Shown here piece by piece: positions 41,700 through 50,120 of a stretch of DNA of 64,000 nucleotides (positions are counted from its first letter, which is position 1; each line of letters opens with the position of its first letter). The notes beneath the pieces are model-generated. The model was not told the origin of the DNA. It did no database searches and saw only the letters and a program-made list of their open reading frames with translations. Both the position numbers and the translations under genes were made by a program. Source of the DNA: Nocardia spumae (lineage in GTDB: Bacteria > Actinomycetota > Actinomycetes > Mycobacteriales > Mycobacteriaceae); NCBI RefSeq assembly GCF_020733635.1, contig NZ_JAJFZL010000001.1:2170001-2234000 (forward strand), read 5' to 3'.

Positions 41700-43253
41700 T
41701 CAGTCGATCCGTATTTCGGATGCGACGGAGAGGACACAGCGCAGTGCCCGTTCCGTGTCGGGTCCCGGAAGGGTCAGGCCGGCAGCGGACATGCCGGCTG
41801 TCCCGCAGGTGCGGAAGAAGGTGCGGATCTCGGCCGGGCACCCGGCCGAGGCGGTCGGGGCGCACAGCCAGCCGACCGGCACGCCGGAGGCCGCCGCGGC
41901 GGCCTGCCATGCCGTGAGCCGTTCGGCGCCGGTTCCGGGCGGTGGGATCAGTGTCAGCCGGCCCGGCTGCCGATGGGGATTCGTTCGGCGGCACAGTAAT
42001 TCGAGGGCCGAGGGTGTGAGCGCCGGGTCGAGACGAACGGCGAGGGGATCGCCGGTCCACACCGCCCGGGCCGGGCCGGGGGCCGGATCGTGACCGCTGT
42101 CGGTGAACCACAGCCGGGGATGCGGACGGTTCCGCGCTCCCGGCGCCCGGGCGCTGTCTCGATGCCGACGGGTGTCGGCGGCCGGCGGCGGCAGCTCGCG
42201 GGCCGGATAGAGCTGTGGGACGGAGCTGAACAGCTCATGACCCGACGGTGGCGGCGTCCCGGCGGCCGGCAGCAAGCCGGCGACCTCACCGAGCATGGTC
42301 GCGATCCGGCCGCCGGGGAACCGCGGGGCCGCGCGTCGCAGCAGTTCCGCACTCTGCTCCAGCGGCGGGGCCGAGTCCGGCGTGTCCGGACCGAGCACGA
42401 TCACCGGTATGTCCACGAGATGCGTCAGGACGGCCGCGGCCGCGTACAACAGTGCGGCGCCTCGGGATTCGTCGGGTGCGGCGACCGCGGCGCGCTGGTC
42501 CAGATGGAGCGCGAACACCCGGCCGCGGGCCGCTTGTGCGAGTTCGGAGGTCAGTGTGGTGGACCGGTCGGCGGCGGGTCGCGGGAGCCGCCGGGCACAT
42601 CGAGCGGCAGTGCGTGGGGGCGGTACCGGCTCGGTGCGGCCTGCCGGCTTCGGCTCTGCGGTCTCCCTCGGGGAGGGCGCCGGTGCGCTGTGTTCGGGCG
42701 GAACGACGGCCGGGTTGAACGCCTCGCGGATGTAGCACACGGGGCGGTCGCCGATGGTCATGATGTACGCCTTGGTGGCACACTGCCGCCCGTCGGGCCA
42801 GGTCGCCGGTCCGGCCCAGACGAGATGGCGGCGCGCGGTCCGGCCCCGGTTGATCAGGCCGTGACCGATCGGTGTGCGCACATCGTCGAGACCGTTGGCC
42901 GAGGCCGGCTGGGCCACGGCCACCACGTAATTGACCGACGCGGTGATCAGATCCGAGGTCACCAGACATGAGCGCCGGATCAGCGCGCGGTCGTCGTCGT
43001 GCAGCCGAAGGTCATCGGCCACGGTCGCGGGCAGCACCCGCGCCGGGACCTCGTCCTGACGCAGTACTCGCACCGCCAGGCTCGTGCCGAGGATGCGCTC
43101 GAGCGCGAGCGTCGTGAAACCCTCGTCCGCCAGCAGGTTCCGGGTCAGCGGGTGGTGGAATCGCTGGACCTGTTCGTCCGTGGGGGTTCGGAACCCCGGG
43201 CCGCCGGGCGAGGGTTCGCCCAGCGGCCCGGGAGTGGAGCCGATCGCCGTCAC
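41700..43253 (-). CDS. Chorismate lyase-like domain fused to uncharacterised C-terminal domain
   Basis: A 517-residue protein. Residues 30-187 resemble the UbiC/UTRA and DUF98 chorismate pyruvate-lyase fold: PLTRNLLADEGFTTLALERILG, basic R93-R94 in LIRRSCLV, TPIGHGL, and CYIREAFNP with the catalytic-type E177. Members such as Rv2949c convert chorismate to 4-hydroxybenzoate and pyruvate. After a Pro-rich linker (about 185-225), some 290 residues form a domain I do not recognise (RVFALHLDQRAAV, IPVIVLGPDTPDS, RIATMLGEVAGLLPA). GTG 43253 follows GGAG by 6 nt. Position directly after the halogenase suggests it makes an aromatic substrate for it. The lyase activity is inferred; the fusion is unusual. 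Confidence 0.72.
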   Translation of the reverse strand: MTAIGSTPGPLGEPSPGGPGFRTPTDEQVQRFHHPLTRNLLADEGFTTLALERILGTSLAVRVLRQDEVPARVLPATVADDLRLHDDDRALIRRSCLVTSDLITASVNYVVAVAQPASANGLDDVRTPIGHGLINRGRTARRHLVWAGPATWPDGRQCATKAYIMTIGDRPVCYIREAFNPAVVPPEHSAPAPSPRETAEPKPAGRTEPVPPPRTAARCARRLPRPAADRSTTLTSELAQAARGRVFALHLDQRAAVAAPDESRGAALLYAAAAVLTHLVDIPVIVLGPDTPDSAPPLEQSAELLRRAAPRFPGGRIATMLGEVAGLLPAAGTPPPSGHELFSSVPQLYPARELPPPAADTRRHRDSARAPGARNRPHPRLWFTDSGHDPAPGPARAVWTGDPLAVRLDPALTPSALELLCRRTNPHRQPGRLTLIPPPGTGAERLTAWQAAAAASGVPVGWLCAPTASAGCPAEIRTFFRTCGTAGMSAAGLTLPGPDTERALRCVLSVASEIRID

Positions 43254-43303
43254 GACCGACTCCGTCCGTCGGTTCGCATCGGGAAATCCAGCCGACGCCG
43301 CGG

Positions 43304-44800
43304 CTAATGGGTGGCCGCGTCGGCGCTCCGCGGCGGGAGTACCGGCCGTACGACTGCCTCCCGCTCGGCCTCGGACCGGGGTCGCGAGGTCAGGCCGAGT
43401 ACCGGTTCGGTGGTGATCCGGATCTCACCCATCGTGGTGTCCGACAGCGGGTCGCGCCAGTGGTCCCAGACCGGTGACATATCCAGCCCGCCCATGTATT
43501 TGATGTTGACCCCGTCGGTGTCGGGAGCTGTGTGCAGGCGCTCGGCCTCGGCCACGATCACCTCGGTGCCGGTCCGGTCCTGCTCGCCGGTGGTCTCGCC
43601 GACATCGGTGAGACCGGCCATGATGCGGGTGAACGACTGCTCCGGTGAGTCGCCGTCGTGCACGTCGGTGAGCTTGTGGGCGTGCGCGAAGTACTCCTCG
43701 GACCCGATGTAGTGCTCGTACATGCGGGAGACCAGCGACAGGAATCGGGTGTAGCCGCGCCGATAGGTGTACTCGTAGTAGGCCAGGGCGTCGGTTTCGC
43801 TCATCTCACCGCGCAGTGTGGTCGCGATGGCCGCCGCCGAGACCAGGCCGGAGTAGGTCGCCAGGTGCACGCCGGTCGACAGCAGCGGGTCGAGGAAGCA
43901 TGCCGCATCGCCGACGAGGACGTAGCCGGGTCCGCAGAAGCGGTCGGCGACATAGGAATAGTCCTGCTCGGCGCGCACGTCGGCGATCTGTTCGGCGCCC
44001 TCGAGCATTTCGCACATGGGCTTGCTCTCGCGGATCGTCTGCAGATAGTAGGACTGCCGGGAGTCGTGACCACGTAATTTCTCGGCGGCGAGGCGGGCGG
44101 AGACCACGTAGCCGACACTCGTGCGGCCGTCGGCCAGCGGGATGTTCCAGAACCAGCCACCCTCTTCGGTGGAGACCACGTTGATCGCGCCCTCGGGGCT
44201 GTCGGGGTGTAGATGCGCGCCCTTCCAATACGACCAGACCGCGACGTTGCGGAAGGCCGGATGTTGGCGGCGCATCGCGAAATGCTTGGCCAGCAGACCA
44301 TCTCGGCCGGTGGCGTCGACCAGGAAGTCGAATTCGAGGGTCTGCACGGTGTCGTCGCCGGCGCGGACCCATTCGGCCGCGACCGGTCGTTCGCCCTCGA
44401 ACAGGATGGTGCGGACCGTGGCCTGTTCGATCACCTCGGCGCCCTGCTCGGAGGCGTTGCGCAGCAGTAGATCGTCGAATGTGGCCCGGTCGACCTGCCA
44501 GGACCAGGCTTCGGCGTCGACCAGCTTGGACCAGTCGAGCAGCCAGGTGTCGGTCTGCCACTGGAAGTACCCGCCGCGCTTGATCTGGAAGCCGTGCGCG
44601 GCGACCTTGTCGTAGGCGCCCGAGACCTTCAGTGTCGACAGGCACGATGCCAGCAGCGACTCTCCGATGTGGTAGCGCGGGAACGTATCCCGCTCCAGGA
44701 GGGTCACCTGCACTCCCGACCGTGCCAGCAGCGCGGCGGCCGTCGATCCCGCGGGACCGCCGCCGACGACTAGTACACGCGGAATTTCCTTGTTCCCCAT
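43304..44800 (-). CDS. FAD-dependent halogenase (phenol/pyrrole-type)
   Basis: A 498-residue flavoprotein with the FAD motif GGGPAGS (13-19), the halogenase WxWxIP motif in GWFWNIP (215-221), the segment GFQIKRGGYFQW (70-81) whose K74 matches the catalytic lysine region of PltA/CmlS-type halogenases, and the second flavin motif GYVLVGDAACFLDPLLSTGVHLA. It belongs to the phenolic/pyrrole branch rather than the tryptophan branch. These enzymes use FADH2, oxygen and chloride or bromide; no flavin reductase gene is adjacent. ATG 44800 follows GGGAG; a frame to 44839 exists but lacks a site. It heads an operon with the chorismate-lyase-like and antiporter genes. A related non-halogenating monooxygenase is possible. 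Confidence 0.88.
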   Translation of the reverse strand: MGNKEIPRVLVVGGGPAGSTAAALLARSGVQVTLLERDTFPRYHIGESLLASCLSTLKVSGAYDKVAAHGFQIKRGGYFQWQTDTWLLDWSKLVDAEAWSWQVDRATFDDLLLRNASEQGAEVIEQATVRTILFEGERPVAAEWVRAGDDTVQTLEFDFLVDATGRDGLLAKHFAMRRQHPAFRNVAVWSYWKGAHLHPDSPEGAINVVSTEEGGWFWNIPLADGRTSVGYVVSARLAAEKLRGHDSRQSYYLQTIRESKPMCEMLEGAEQIADVRAEQDYSYVADRFCGPGYVLVGDAACFLDPLLSTGVHLATYSGLVSAAAIATTLRGEMSETDALAYYEYTYRRGYTRFLSLVSRMYEHYIGSEEYFAHAHKLTDVHDGDSPEQSFTRIMAGLTDVGETTGEQDRTGTEVIVAEAERLHTAPDTDGVNIKYMGGLDMSPVWDHWRDPLSDTTMGEIRITTEPVLGLTSRPRSEAEREAVVRPVLPPRSADAATH

Positions 44801-45342
44801 AGCAACTCCCTGGAACTGCGTACGAAACGGATCGTGCACCGCGACGGCGATCGAATCGAACCCGGGTCGCCAATACTCGACACCAGCGACCTCACCTCCG
44901 TTGCCGTCTGTTAACCAGTTTGCGGCGCACGGGATGTCAGTCTAACAGCGGAGAGCGAATCATCAAATGAAACAGCAATTTACGATGAAATTTCACTTTT
45001 CAGTAAGATAGCTGAAAGATAGCTGATGAGGGTAAGGGGATATCCGTCGTGCTTGGTGGCGAATGCGGATCCACGACGCGAGCATCGCCAGGCGATGCGG
45101 GAGTGCTGATGCGGCGAAAGAGGCGGCGGTGGCGACTGAGTGGGCTGCGATCACGACTGTTCCGGTCCGGCATCACCCCACTTTTCGACCCATCCAGCCT
45201 ACGACGAATGTCCGGTTCCTGCGCGCCATAGACCGGAATCCGGACAGCGCGCGGGGTGTATCTCCTGGTCGAGGACTCGAGGAGAAACCTTGGGGCGGAG
45301 GTGGATTGCGATCTCGTCACCGTGAACCACAGGTGGCGGAGT
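44801..45342. promoter_or_regulatory. AT-rich control region upstream of halogenase operon
   Basis: 542 bp without a convincing gene. The segment 44940-45035 is strongly AT-rich for this genome. It contains the palindrome TGAAATTTCA (44986-44995) and a perfect tandem duplication of the 11-mer AAGATAGCTGA (45005-45015, 45016-45026), one helical turn apart. These are good candidates for regulator sites. The halogenase promoter should lie here. Small frames present are Arg/Ser-rich and not gene-like. Confidence 0.55.
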
Positions 45343-45389
45343 GGGTGCGCCGTGATTCGTCAGGGCCCCTGACGAATCACGGCGCACCC
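45343..45389. terminator. 47-bp perfect inverted repeat downstream of MetE-like gene
   Basis: Two perfect 23-bp arms (45343-45365 and 45367-45389) flank a single C, beginning 12 bp after the stop of the MetE-C-like gene (minus strand). In RNA this forms a very stable hairpin, most likely the terminator of that gene and an insulator from the halogenase control region. Confidence 0.75.
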
Positions 45390-45401
45390 CGGTGGGCCGA
45401 A

Positions 45402-46511
45402 TCAGAGGGTCGTCTGTGTCGCGGTCAGCGCGGCGGTCGTGGCGGCGGCCTGTCCGGCGTCGGCAACATCGCAGCGGCCGAGACCGCATGCGGTCGCGAC
45501 CCCGTAGGCGGTGCGTCCGGCAGCGCGCTCGAACAGGGTCAGGGCTCGCGCGCTGTCCTCGGCCGAGTCCGGTGACACCACACCCGCGATGATGCGCCAC
45601 TGGGGATCCAGTCCGCTCAGGGGAGCGTAGAAGGCCGGATCCAGGGGTGCGGGCTCGGCGCCGAACGCGCACGGAATGTGAACCGGCGGAAGGGGAGTGT
45701 CCTGTGCGCGCAGTCGCCGTCCGGTGTGCCGGAGCAAGGTCGCCGCGGGCGCCAGCGAGCGTGGACTGAGCAGGGCCTTGTGCTGGTAGTCGCCGTAGCA
45801 CAGATGTACGACGGCCGTGGCGCCGATGCGGTGGATGCCGGTGAGCAGGCCGGCCAGCTGCCGGGCTATCAGCGGCGCGGCGGCCCATCGGGACCGCAGC
45901 TGATCGGCCTTGACCATGCCCAGCAGTGCGAACGGGGACTCCACCTGCCAGACCACCCGGTCGCCGTAGCGGCGGTGTACCTCGCCGATCTCCTGCAGCG
46001 CGGCGTCGGTGAAGACCGGAAGCTGCCGCAACGCGGCGATCAGGAGATTCGAGCGACGCAGCGCCGGCCCCAGCGGAAAACCGCCGGAGACCGCCGCGCC
46101 CGCGAAGACGAACATGGCCAGATCCAGCGGATTGGGTTGACTCAGCTGCAGTTTCGTATCCGCCAGCTCCGGTCTCTCCGAACGCAGGGTGTCGAAGGCC
46201 GCGACGACTTGATCGATGCGGTCCAGCCGATCCATCGACACGTGGCGCGGTTCCAGTGTCGCGCCGGAGCGCAGCCCGTAGCTCGGGAAGTCGCTGTAAT
46301 CGGTGTACTCACCGCCGCTGACGATCTCGAAGACGTCGGAGTGCTGACCGCGGGTGCGGAGATAGTCGAGAATCCAGTCCGGATCCAGGTCGCACGGCAG
46401 CCCCGTCACCGGGTGTCCGGCGCTCGCGTCGGCGAACCACTGCAACACCGCAGAATCCCCGGTCATCACGTCTGCGGGGACACTCCCGACAAAATGGGCA
46501 TATCTGGTCAT
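45402..46511 (-). CDS. MetE C-terminal-domain-like zinc protein
   Basis: A 369-residue protein of the cobalamin-independent methionine synthase C-terminal (UROD/MetE-like) fold, without the N-terminal half of true MetE. Zinc ligands are conserved: H236-x-C238 in HLCYGD and C342 in TACGLGRC. QLSQPNPLDLAMF and WQVESPFALLG correspond to strand segments near the active site. MetE-like zinc proteins activate thiols for methyl or alkyl transfer, so it may methylate or transfer a small group in the neighbouring pathway; it could also have an unrelated role. ATG 46511 has GAGGAG 5 nt upstream. It is divergent from the second P450 and insulated from the halogenase operon by the 47-bp hairpin. Confidence 0.78.
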   Translation of the reverse strand: MTRYAHFVGSVPADVMTGDSAVLQWFADASAGHPVTGLPCDLDPDWILDYLRTRGQHSDVFEIVSGGEYTDYSDFPSYGLRSGATLEPRHVSMDRLDRIDQVVAAFDTLRSERPELADTKLQLSQPNPLDLAMFVFAGAAVSGGFPLGPALRRSNLLIAALRQLPVFTDAALQEIGEVHRRYGDRVVWQVESPFALLGMVKADQLRSRWAAAPLIARQLAGLLTGIHRIGATAVVHLCYGDYQHKALLSPRSLAPAATLLRHTGRRLRAQDTPLPPVHIPCAFGAEPAPLDPAFYAPLSGLDPQWRIIAGVVSPDSAEDSARALTLFERAAGRTAYGVATACGLGRCDVADAGQAAATTAALTATQTTL

Positions 46512-46991
46512 CGCCACTCCTCGTCGTTCCACTTTCTCCTACACATTCTCAGCCGAATCGCTTGCCGGTGAGTCGATTCCGTGAACAGTGAGGTGGATGT
46601 GCCCGGCCCGCGGGGCGGGGAGCAGCGGAAACGGCGCCGATGTTTCCGGCGGTGGGAATGATGATCCACGCGGCGTGTTGCCGGCTTCGCCTGCGCGCTC
46701 CCGGGTGGCTCGGCTACTATCGGGCACCGGAGTCAAAATAAGCTTTCGCTCAATACTTTCGGCACACGACAAGGGGGAGTGCGCTCACCGTACTCGACCT
46801 TCGAGTTCCTCGTGGGCCTGCACCGTCGGCCGGGTTCCGTGTTCGGGTGGGCCGCCGCAGGGGTTACGCCGCGTGCCCGTTCCCGGGTGTCTCGATACCG
46901 GCGTGTGATTGCGGGGCCGCCGAATTCATCGACTCCGACCGCGGGAATCTCGTTGCGCTCTTCACATACCTCAACTTATGGAGTTCTTGTT
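46512..46991. promoter_or_regulatory. Divergent region between MetE-like and second P450 genes
   Basis: 480 bp. TACTAT at 46715-46720 and the AT-rich patch 46730-46765 are promoter-like. A short upstream frame ATGGAGTTCTTGTTGTGA ends over the P450 start codon. Longer frames reaching into the P450 frame exist but are not family-like. No gene is seen. Confidence 0.45.
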
Positions 46992-48221
46992 GTGACAACG
47001 CCGCATTCGCTGCAACCGACTTCGGACAGGCAACTCACCTCGATCTACACCGATGCCTTCGCGGCCGATTCGCACAGCGCATACCGTGAGATGCGGCGAC
47101 GGCATCCGTGCTTCGGAGATGTGGAACTGGCGCCCGGGGTGCCGGCGACACTGGTCATCGGATACGAGACGGCGGTACAGATCCTCAACGATCCGGAACA
47201 CTTTCCCGCTGATCCACGCCGCTGGCAGGGCAAGATACCCCCGGGCAGCCCGATCCTGTCCGTGCTGGGATGGCGGCCGAACGCGCTGCGCAGCGAGGGC
47301 GCCGAGCACGCGCGCTACCGCACCGCCATCAGCGATGCCATCGGCGCGATCGACCTGCACGCGATGCACGCGGTGGTCGAGGATATCGCGATCGCGCTGA
47401 TCAACGACTTCTGCACGACCGGTCAGGGCGAGCTGATCGCGCAGTACATCTACCCGCTGGTCTGCGCCGCGATCAACACCATGCTGGGCATCGAGAACGA
47501 TATCGGCGAACAGGTCGCCGCCGGGATGGCCGCGACCTTCGGCGCCGGCGGGGATCCGGAAGTCGGCAACAAGATGCTGGTCACCGCCCTGCAGGACCAT
47601 CTGTGCCGCACGCGCGCCCAGCCGGGCGACGACGTCACCTCACGGCTGATCGCGCACGCCGCGGGCCTGACCGACGACGAACTGGTCGAGCAGATCGCGA
47701 CCCTCTACGGCGCCGCGGTCGAGCCCCAGGTTCACCTCATCGCCAACGCCCTGCTGCTGATGGTGACCGACGAACGCTTCTCCGGAAGTCTGCACGACGG
47801 CAGCCTGTCCACCCGGGACGCGCTGGACGGGGTGCTGTTCAACAATCCGCCACTGGCCAACTACTGCGCCCGATACCCGAGACAGCCGGTGCTGATCGAA
47901 GGGGTGTGGCTGCCCGCCGACGAACCGGTGCTGGTGAGCATGGCCGCCGCCAACGACGATCCGAAGGTCCGCGGCGGTGATCGCAGCGGCAATCGATCAC
48001 ATCTGGCATTCGGCGCCGGCCGGCATCGGTGCCCGGCGCAGTCGGCCGCGTACCGGATCGCGCAGGACGCCGTCGATCAACTCCTCGATGCCATTCCGGA
48101 TGCGGAGCTGGAGGTGCCGGTGAGCGAATTGCGTTGGCGGCCGGGTCCGTTCCATCGGTCGCTGGTCGGCCTTCCGGTGGTGTTCCCGCCGTCACCGCCG
48201 CTGAATCTGGTGCGTCGTTAG
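46992..48221 (+). CDS. Cytochrome P450, CYP157-like, lacking ExxR (paralogue 2)
   Basis: A 409-residue P450 paralogous to that at 38753-40039, with matching blocks such as ELAPGVPATLVI, QPGDDVTS, ANALLLMVTDERF and WLPADEPVLVSMAAANDDP. The heme loop is FGAGRHRCPA with Cys347. The ExxR motif is replaced by GVLF (280-283), losing both Glu and Arg, and the I-helix reads GAAVEPQ (240-246) without the Thr. GTG 46992 (MTTPHSLQP) has GGAG 8 nt upstream, the same layout as paralogue 1. It marks the right edge of the candidate cluster and is convergent with modC, 9 bp apart. Confidence 0.9.
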   Translation: MTTPHSLQPTSDRQLTSIYTDAFAADSHSAYREMRRRHPCFGDVELAPGVPATLVIGYETAVQILNDPEHFPADPRRWQGKIPPGSPILSVLGWRPNALRSEGAEHARYRTAISDAIGAIDLHAMHAVVEDIAIALINDFCTTGQGELIAQYIYPLVCAAINTMLGIENDIGEQVAAGMAATFGAGGDPEVGNKMLVTALQDHLCRTRAQPGDDVTSRLIAHAAGLTDDELVEQIATLYGAAVEPQVHLIANALLLMVTDERFSGSLHDGSLSTRDALDGVLFNNPPLANYCARYPRQPVLIEGVWLPADEPVLVSMAAANDDPKVRGGDRSGNRSHLAFGAGRHRCPAQSAAYRIAQDAVDQLLDAIPDAELEVPVSELRWRPGPFHRSLVGLPVVFPPSPPLNLVRR

Positions 48222-48230
48222 ACCCCGCGG

Positions 48231-49280
48231 TCACGCTGGGTACACATGGATCTCGGTGGCCTTGACCGCAGCCCACAGTCGCATGCCGGGCTCGATGCGC
48301 AGGTCGGCGACGGCGGCCGAGGTGATGTCGGCGAGGACCGGCGGTGCGCCGTCGAGCCGGACCCGGGTGAGGTTGGCGTGTTGTTCCAGTCCGGCGACGG
48401 TCACCGGCCAGGTGTTGCGGGGGCTTCCGGAGGGCTGTTCTCGATAGACGCTCACCGCGGTGGGCGGGAAGGCGAGAAATACCCGCCCCGTCCCCGGTTC
48501 GGTGACGGTCAGGTGGCCGCGGTTGCCGAGATCCACGCCGGTGCCGTCGGCAGTGCCGCGAAAAAGATTGAGCCCGACCAGATCAGCGACGTAGTCGGTG
48601 CGCGGCCGGCGCGCGACCTCGGTCGGCGCACCCTGCTGGACGACCACGCCGTCCTCGATTATCACGAGCCGGTCCGCGAGAACCATGGCGTCGAGCGGAT
48701 CGTGGGTGACCACGACGGTATGTCCGCGATAGTCGCGTAGATGGCGGGCCAGATCGGCGCGCACCTGCAGCCGGGTGCCGGCGTCGAGCGCGGCGAGTGG
48801 TTCGTCGAGCAGCAGCAGGTCCGGTTCGGTGGCCAGCGCCCGGGCCAGTGCGACCCGCTGTGCCTGTCCACCGGACAGCGTGCGCGGGGTGGCCCGGAGG
48901 TGATCGCCCAGGCCGACGCGCTCGAGCCAGTCGGCGGCCCGGGTTCGTGCCGCGGTGCGCCGCATACCGCGGGCTCGCAGGCCGAAAGCGACGTTCTCCA
49001 GCGCCGAAAGGTGCTGGAACAGTAGATAATCCTGGAAGACGACGCCGACCCGTCGGCGGTCGGCGGGGACGAAGATCGCCGGTGGCTCGTCCCAGACGTG
49101 GTCGGCGACGGCGAGGCGACCGCCCCGGAGCGGGACCAGTCCGGCCATCGCCCGCAGCGCGGTGGTCTTACCGGCGCCGTTGGGGCCGAGCAGGGCCACC
49201 ACCTCGCCGGGTTCCGCGGTGAGGGAGATGTCCAGCCGGAACCGCGCTCGGCGCACTTCCAGGTCGGCCCGCAGCGTCAC
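48231..49280 (-). CDS. modC: Molybdate ABC transporter ATP-binding protein
   Basis: A 349-residue ABC ATPase energising molybdate import. Walker A GPNGAGKTT (about 34-42), Q-loop VFQDYLLF, signature LSGGQAQR, Walker B LLLLDEPLAALD and H-loop VVTHDPLD are present. The C-terminal TOBE domain (about 280-349, including RLWAAVKATEIHVYP) is the molybdate-sensing module that separates ModC from other importers. GTG 49280 overlaps the modB stop (GTGA). Last gene of the molybdate operon. Confidence 0.92.
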   Translation of the reverse strand: MTLRADLEVRRARFRLDISLTAEPGEVVALLGPNGAGKTTALRAMAGLVPLRGGRLAVADHVWDEPPAIFVPADRRRVGVVFQDYLLFQHLSALENVAFGLRARGMRRTAARTRAADWLERVGLGDHLRATPRTLSGGQAQRVALARALATEPDLLLLDEPLAALDAGTRLQVRADLARHLRDYRGHTVVVTHDPLDAMVLADRLVIIEDGVVVQQGAPTEVARRPRTDYVADLVGLNLFRGTADGTGVDLGNRGHLTVTEPGTGRVFLAFPPTAVSVYREQPSGSPRNTWPVTVAGLEQHANLTRVRLDGAPPVLADITSAAVADLRIEPGMRLWAAVKATEIHVYPA

Positions 49281-50095
49281 ACCGCACCTCGAATCCAGCG
49301 CTCCCGCAACGACACCAGCACCGCGACCGAGACCACCAGCAGGACCAGGCTCAGGACGATCGCGGCATCGGGATCGGTTTCGAGCGCGAGGTAGACCGCC
49401 AGCGGCATGGTGGTGGTGCGGCCGGGAAAGTTGCCGGCGAAGGTGATGGTGGCGCCGAATTCCCCGAGTGCCCGGGCCCAGCACAGAACCCCGCCCGCGA
49501 TCACCCCGGGGGCGATGGCGGGCAGGGTCACGCGGCGGAAGGTGTACCAGGGTCCGGCGCCGAGGGTGGCGGCGGCTTCCTCGTATCGGGGGTCGGCGCC
49601 GCGTAGCGCGCCCTCGACCGAGATCACCAGGAAGGGCATGGCGACGAATGCCTCGGCGACCACCACGCCCGCGGTGGTGAACGGCAGCGATACCCCGAAC
49701 CAGTCGTAGAGATACCGGCCGAGCAGTCCGCGCCGGCCGAAGACCAGCAGCAGCGCCACACCGCCGACGACCGGTGGCAGGACCAGGGGCACCGTCACCA
49801 GTGCCCGGATCACGCCGCCTCCCGGAATGCGAGCTCGGGCCAGCAGCCACGCCAGCGGGATGCCCAGCAGCAGGCAGATCACCGTCGCGGTGGTCGCGCA
49901 GATCAGCGAAAGGCGCAGGGCGGTACCGACTTCGGCGCTGAACAGCCGGTCGGTCAGGGTCGTCCACGGCGCCCGCACGAGCAGGCCGATGAGCGGAACC
50001 ACCAGGAAGGCCAGCGCGCAGACCGCGGGCAGGACCAGTACGACGGGCCGCCGCCCGGTCCCCGCCCGCCGCCGCGCCGCCGCGCCCTTCACCAT
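49277..50095 (-). CDS. modB: Molybdate ABC transporter permease
   Basis: A 272-residue membrane permease with about six helices and the EAA loop typical of binding-protein-dependent importers (GADPRYEEAAATLGAGPWYTFRRVTLP). The start MVKGAAARRR at ATG 50095 follows GCGAGG; a longer frame exists upstream but overlaps modA. It overlaps modC by 4 bp. Substrate assignment rests on the operon with modA, modC and the TOBE/HTH gene. Confidence 0.92.
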   Translation of the reverse strand: MVKGAAARRRAGTGRRPVVLVLPAVCALAFLVVPLIGLLVRAPWTTLTDRLFSAEVGTALRLSLICATTATVICLLLGIPLAWLLARARIPGGGVIRALVTVPLVLPPVVGGVALLLVFGRRGLLGRYLYDWFGVSLPFTTAGVVVAEAFVAMPFLVISVEGALRGADPRYEEAAATLGAGPWYTFRRVTLPAIAPGVIAGGVLCWARALGEFGATITFAGNFPGRTTTMPLAVYLALETDPDAAIVLSLVLLVVSVAVLVSLRERWIRGAV

Positions 50096-50120
50096 GCCGC
50101 CTCGCCCGCCGCCGACGACC

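Noticed and set aside
45000..45320. 106-residue frame in the halogenase control region
   Set aside because: Ser/Arg-rich and overlapping promoter-like AT-rich DNA; no start signal.
44840..46991. Cobalamin riboswitch or other structured leader for the MetE-like gene
   Set aside because: No B12-box or comparable conserved core was seen, and the protein is not a complete MetE.
46779..46991. Longer N-terminus for the second P450 (480 residues)
   Set aside because: The added 71 residues are Ser/Arg-rich and unlike P450 N-termini; GTG 46992 has a GGAG site and matches the paralogue's start MTTP.
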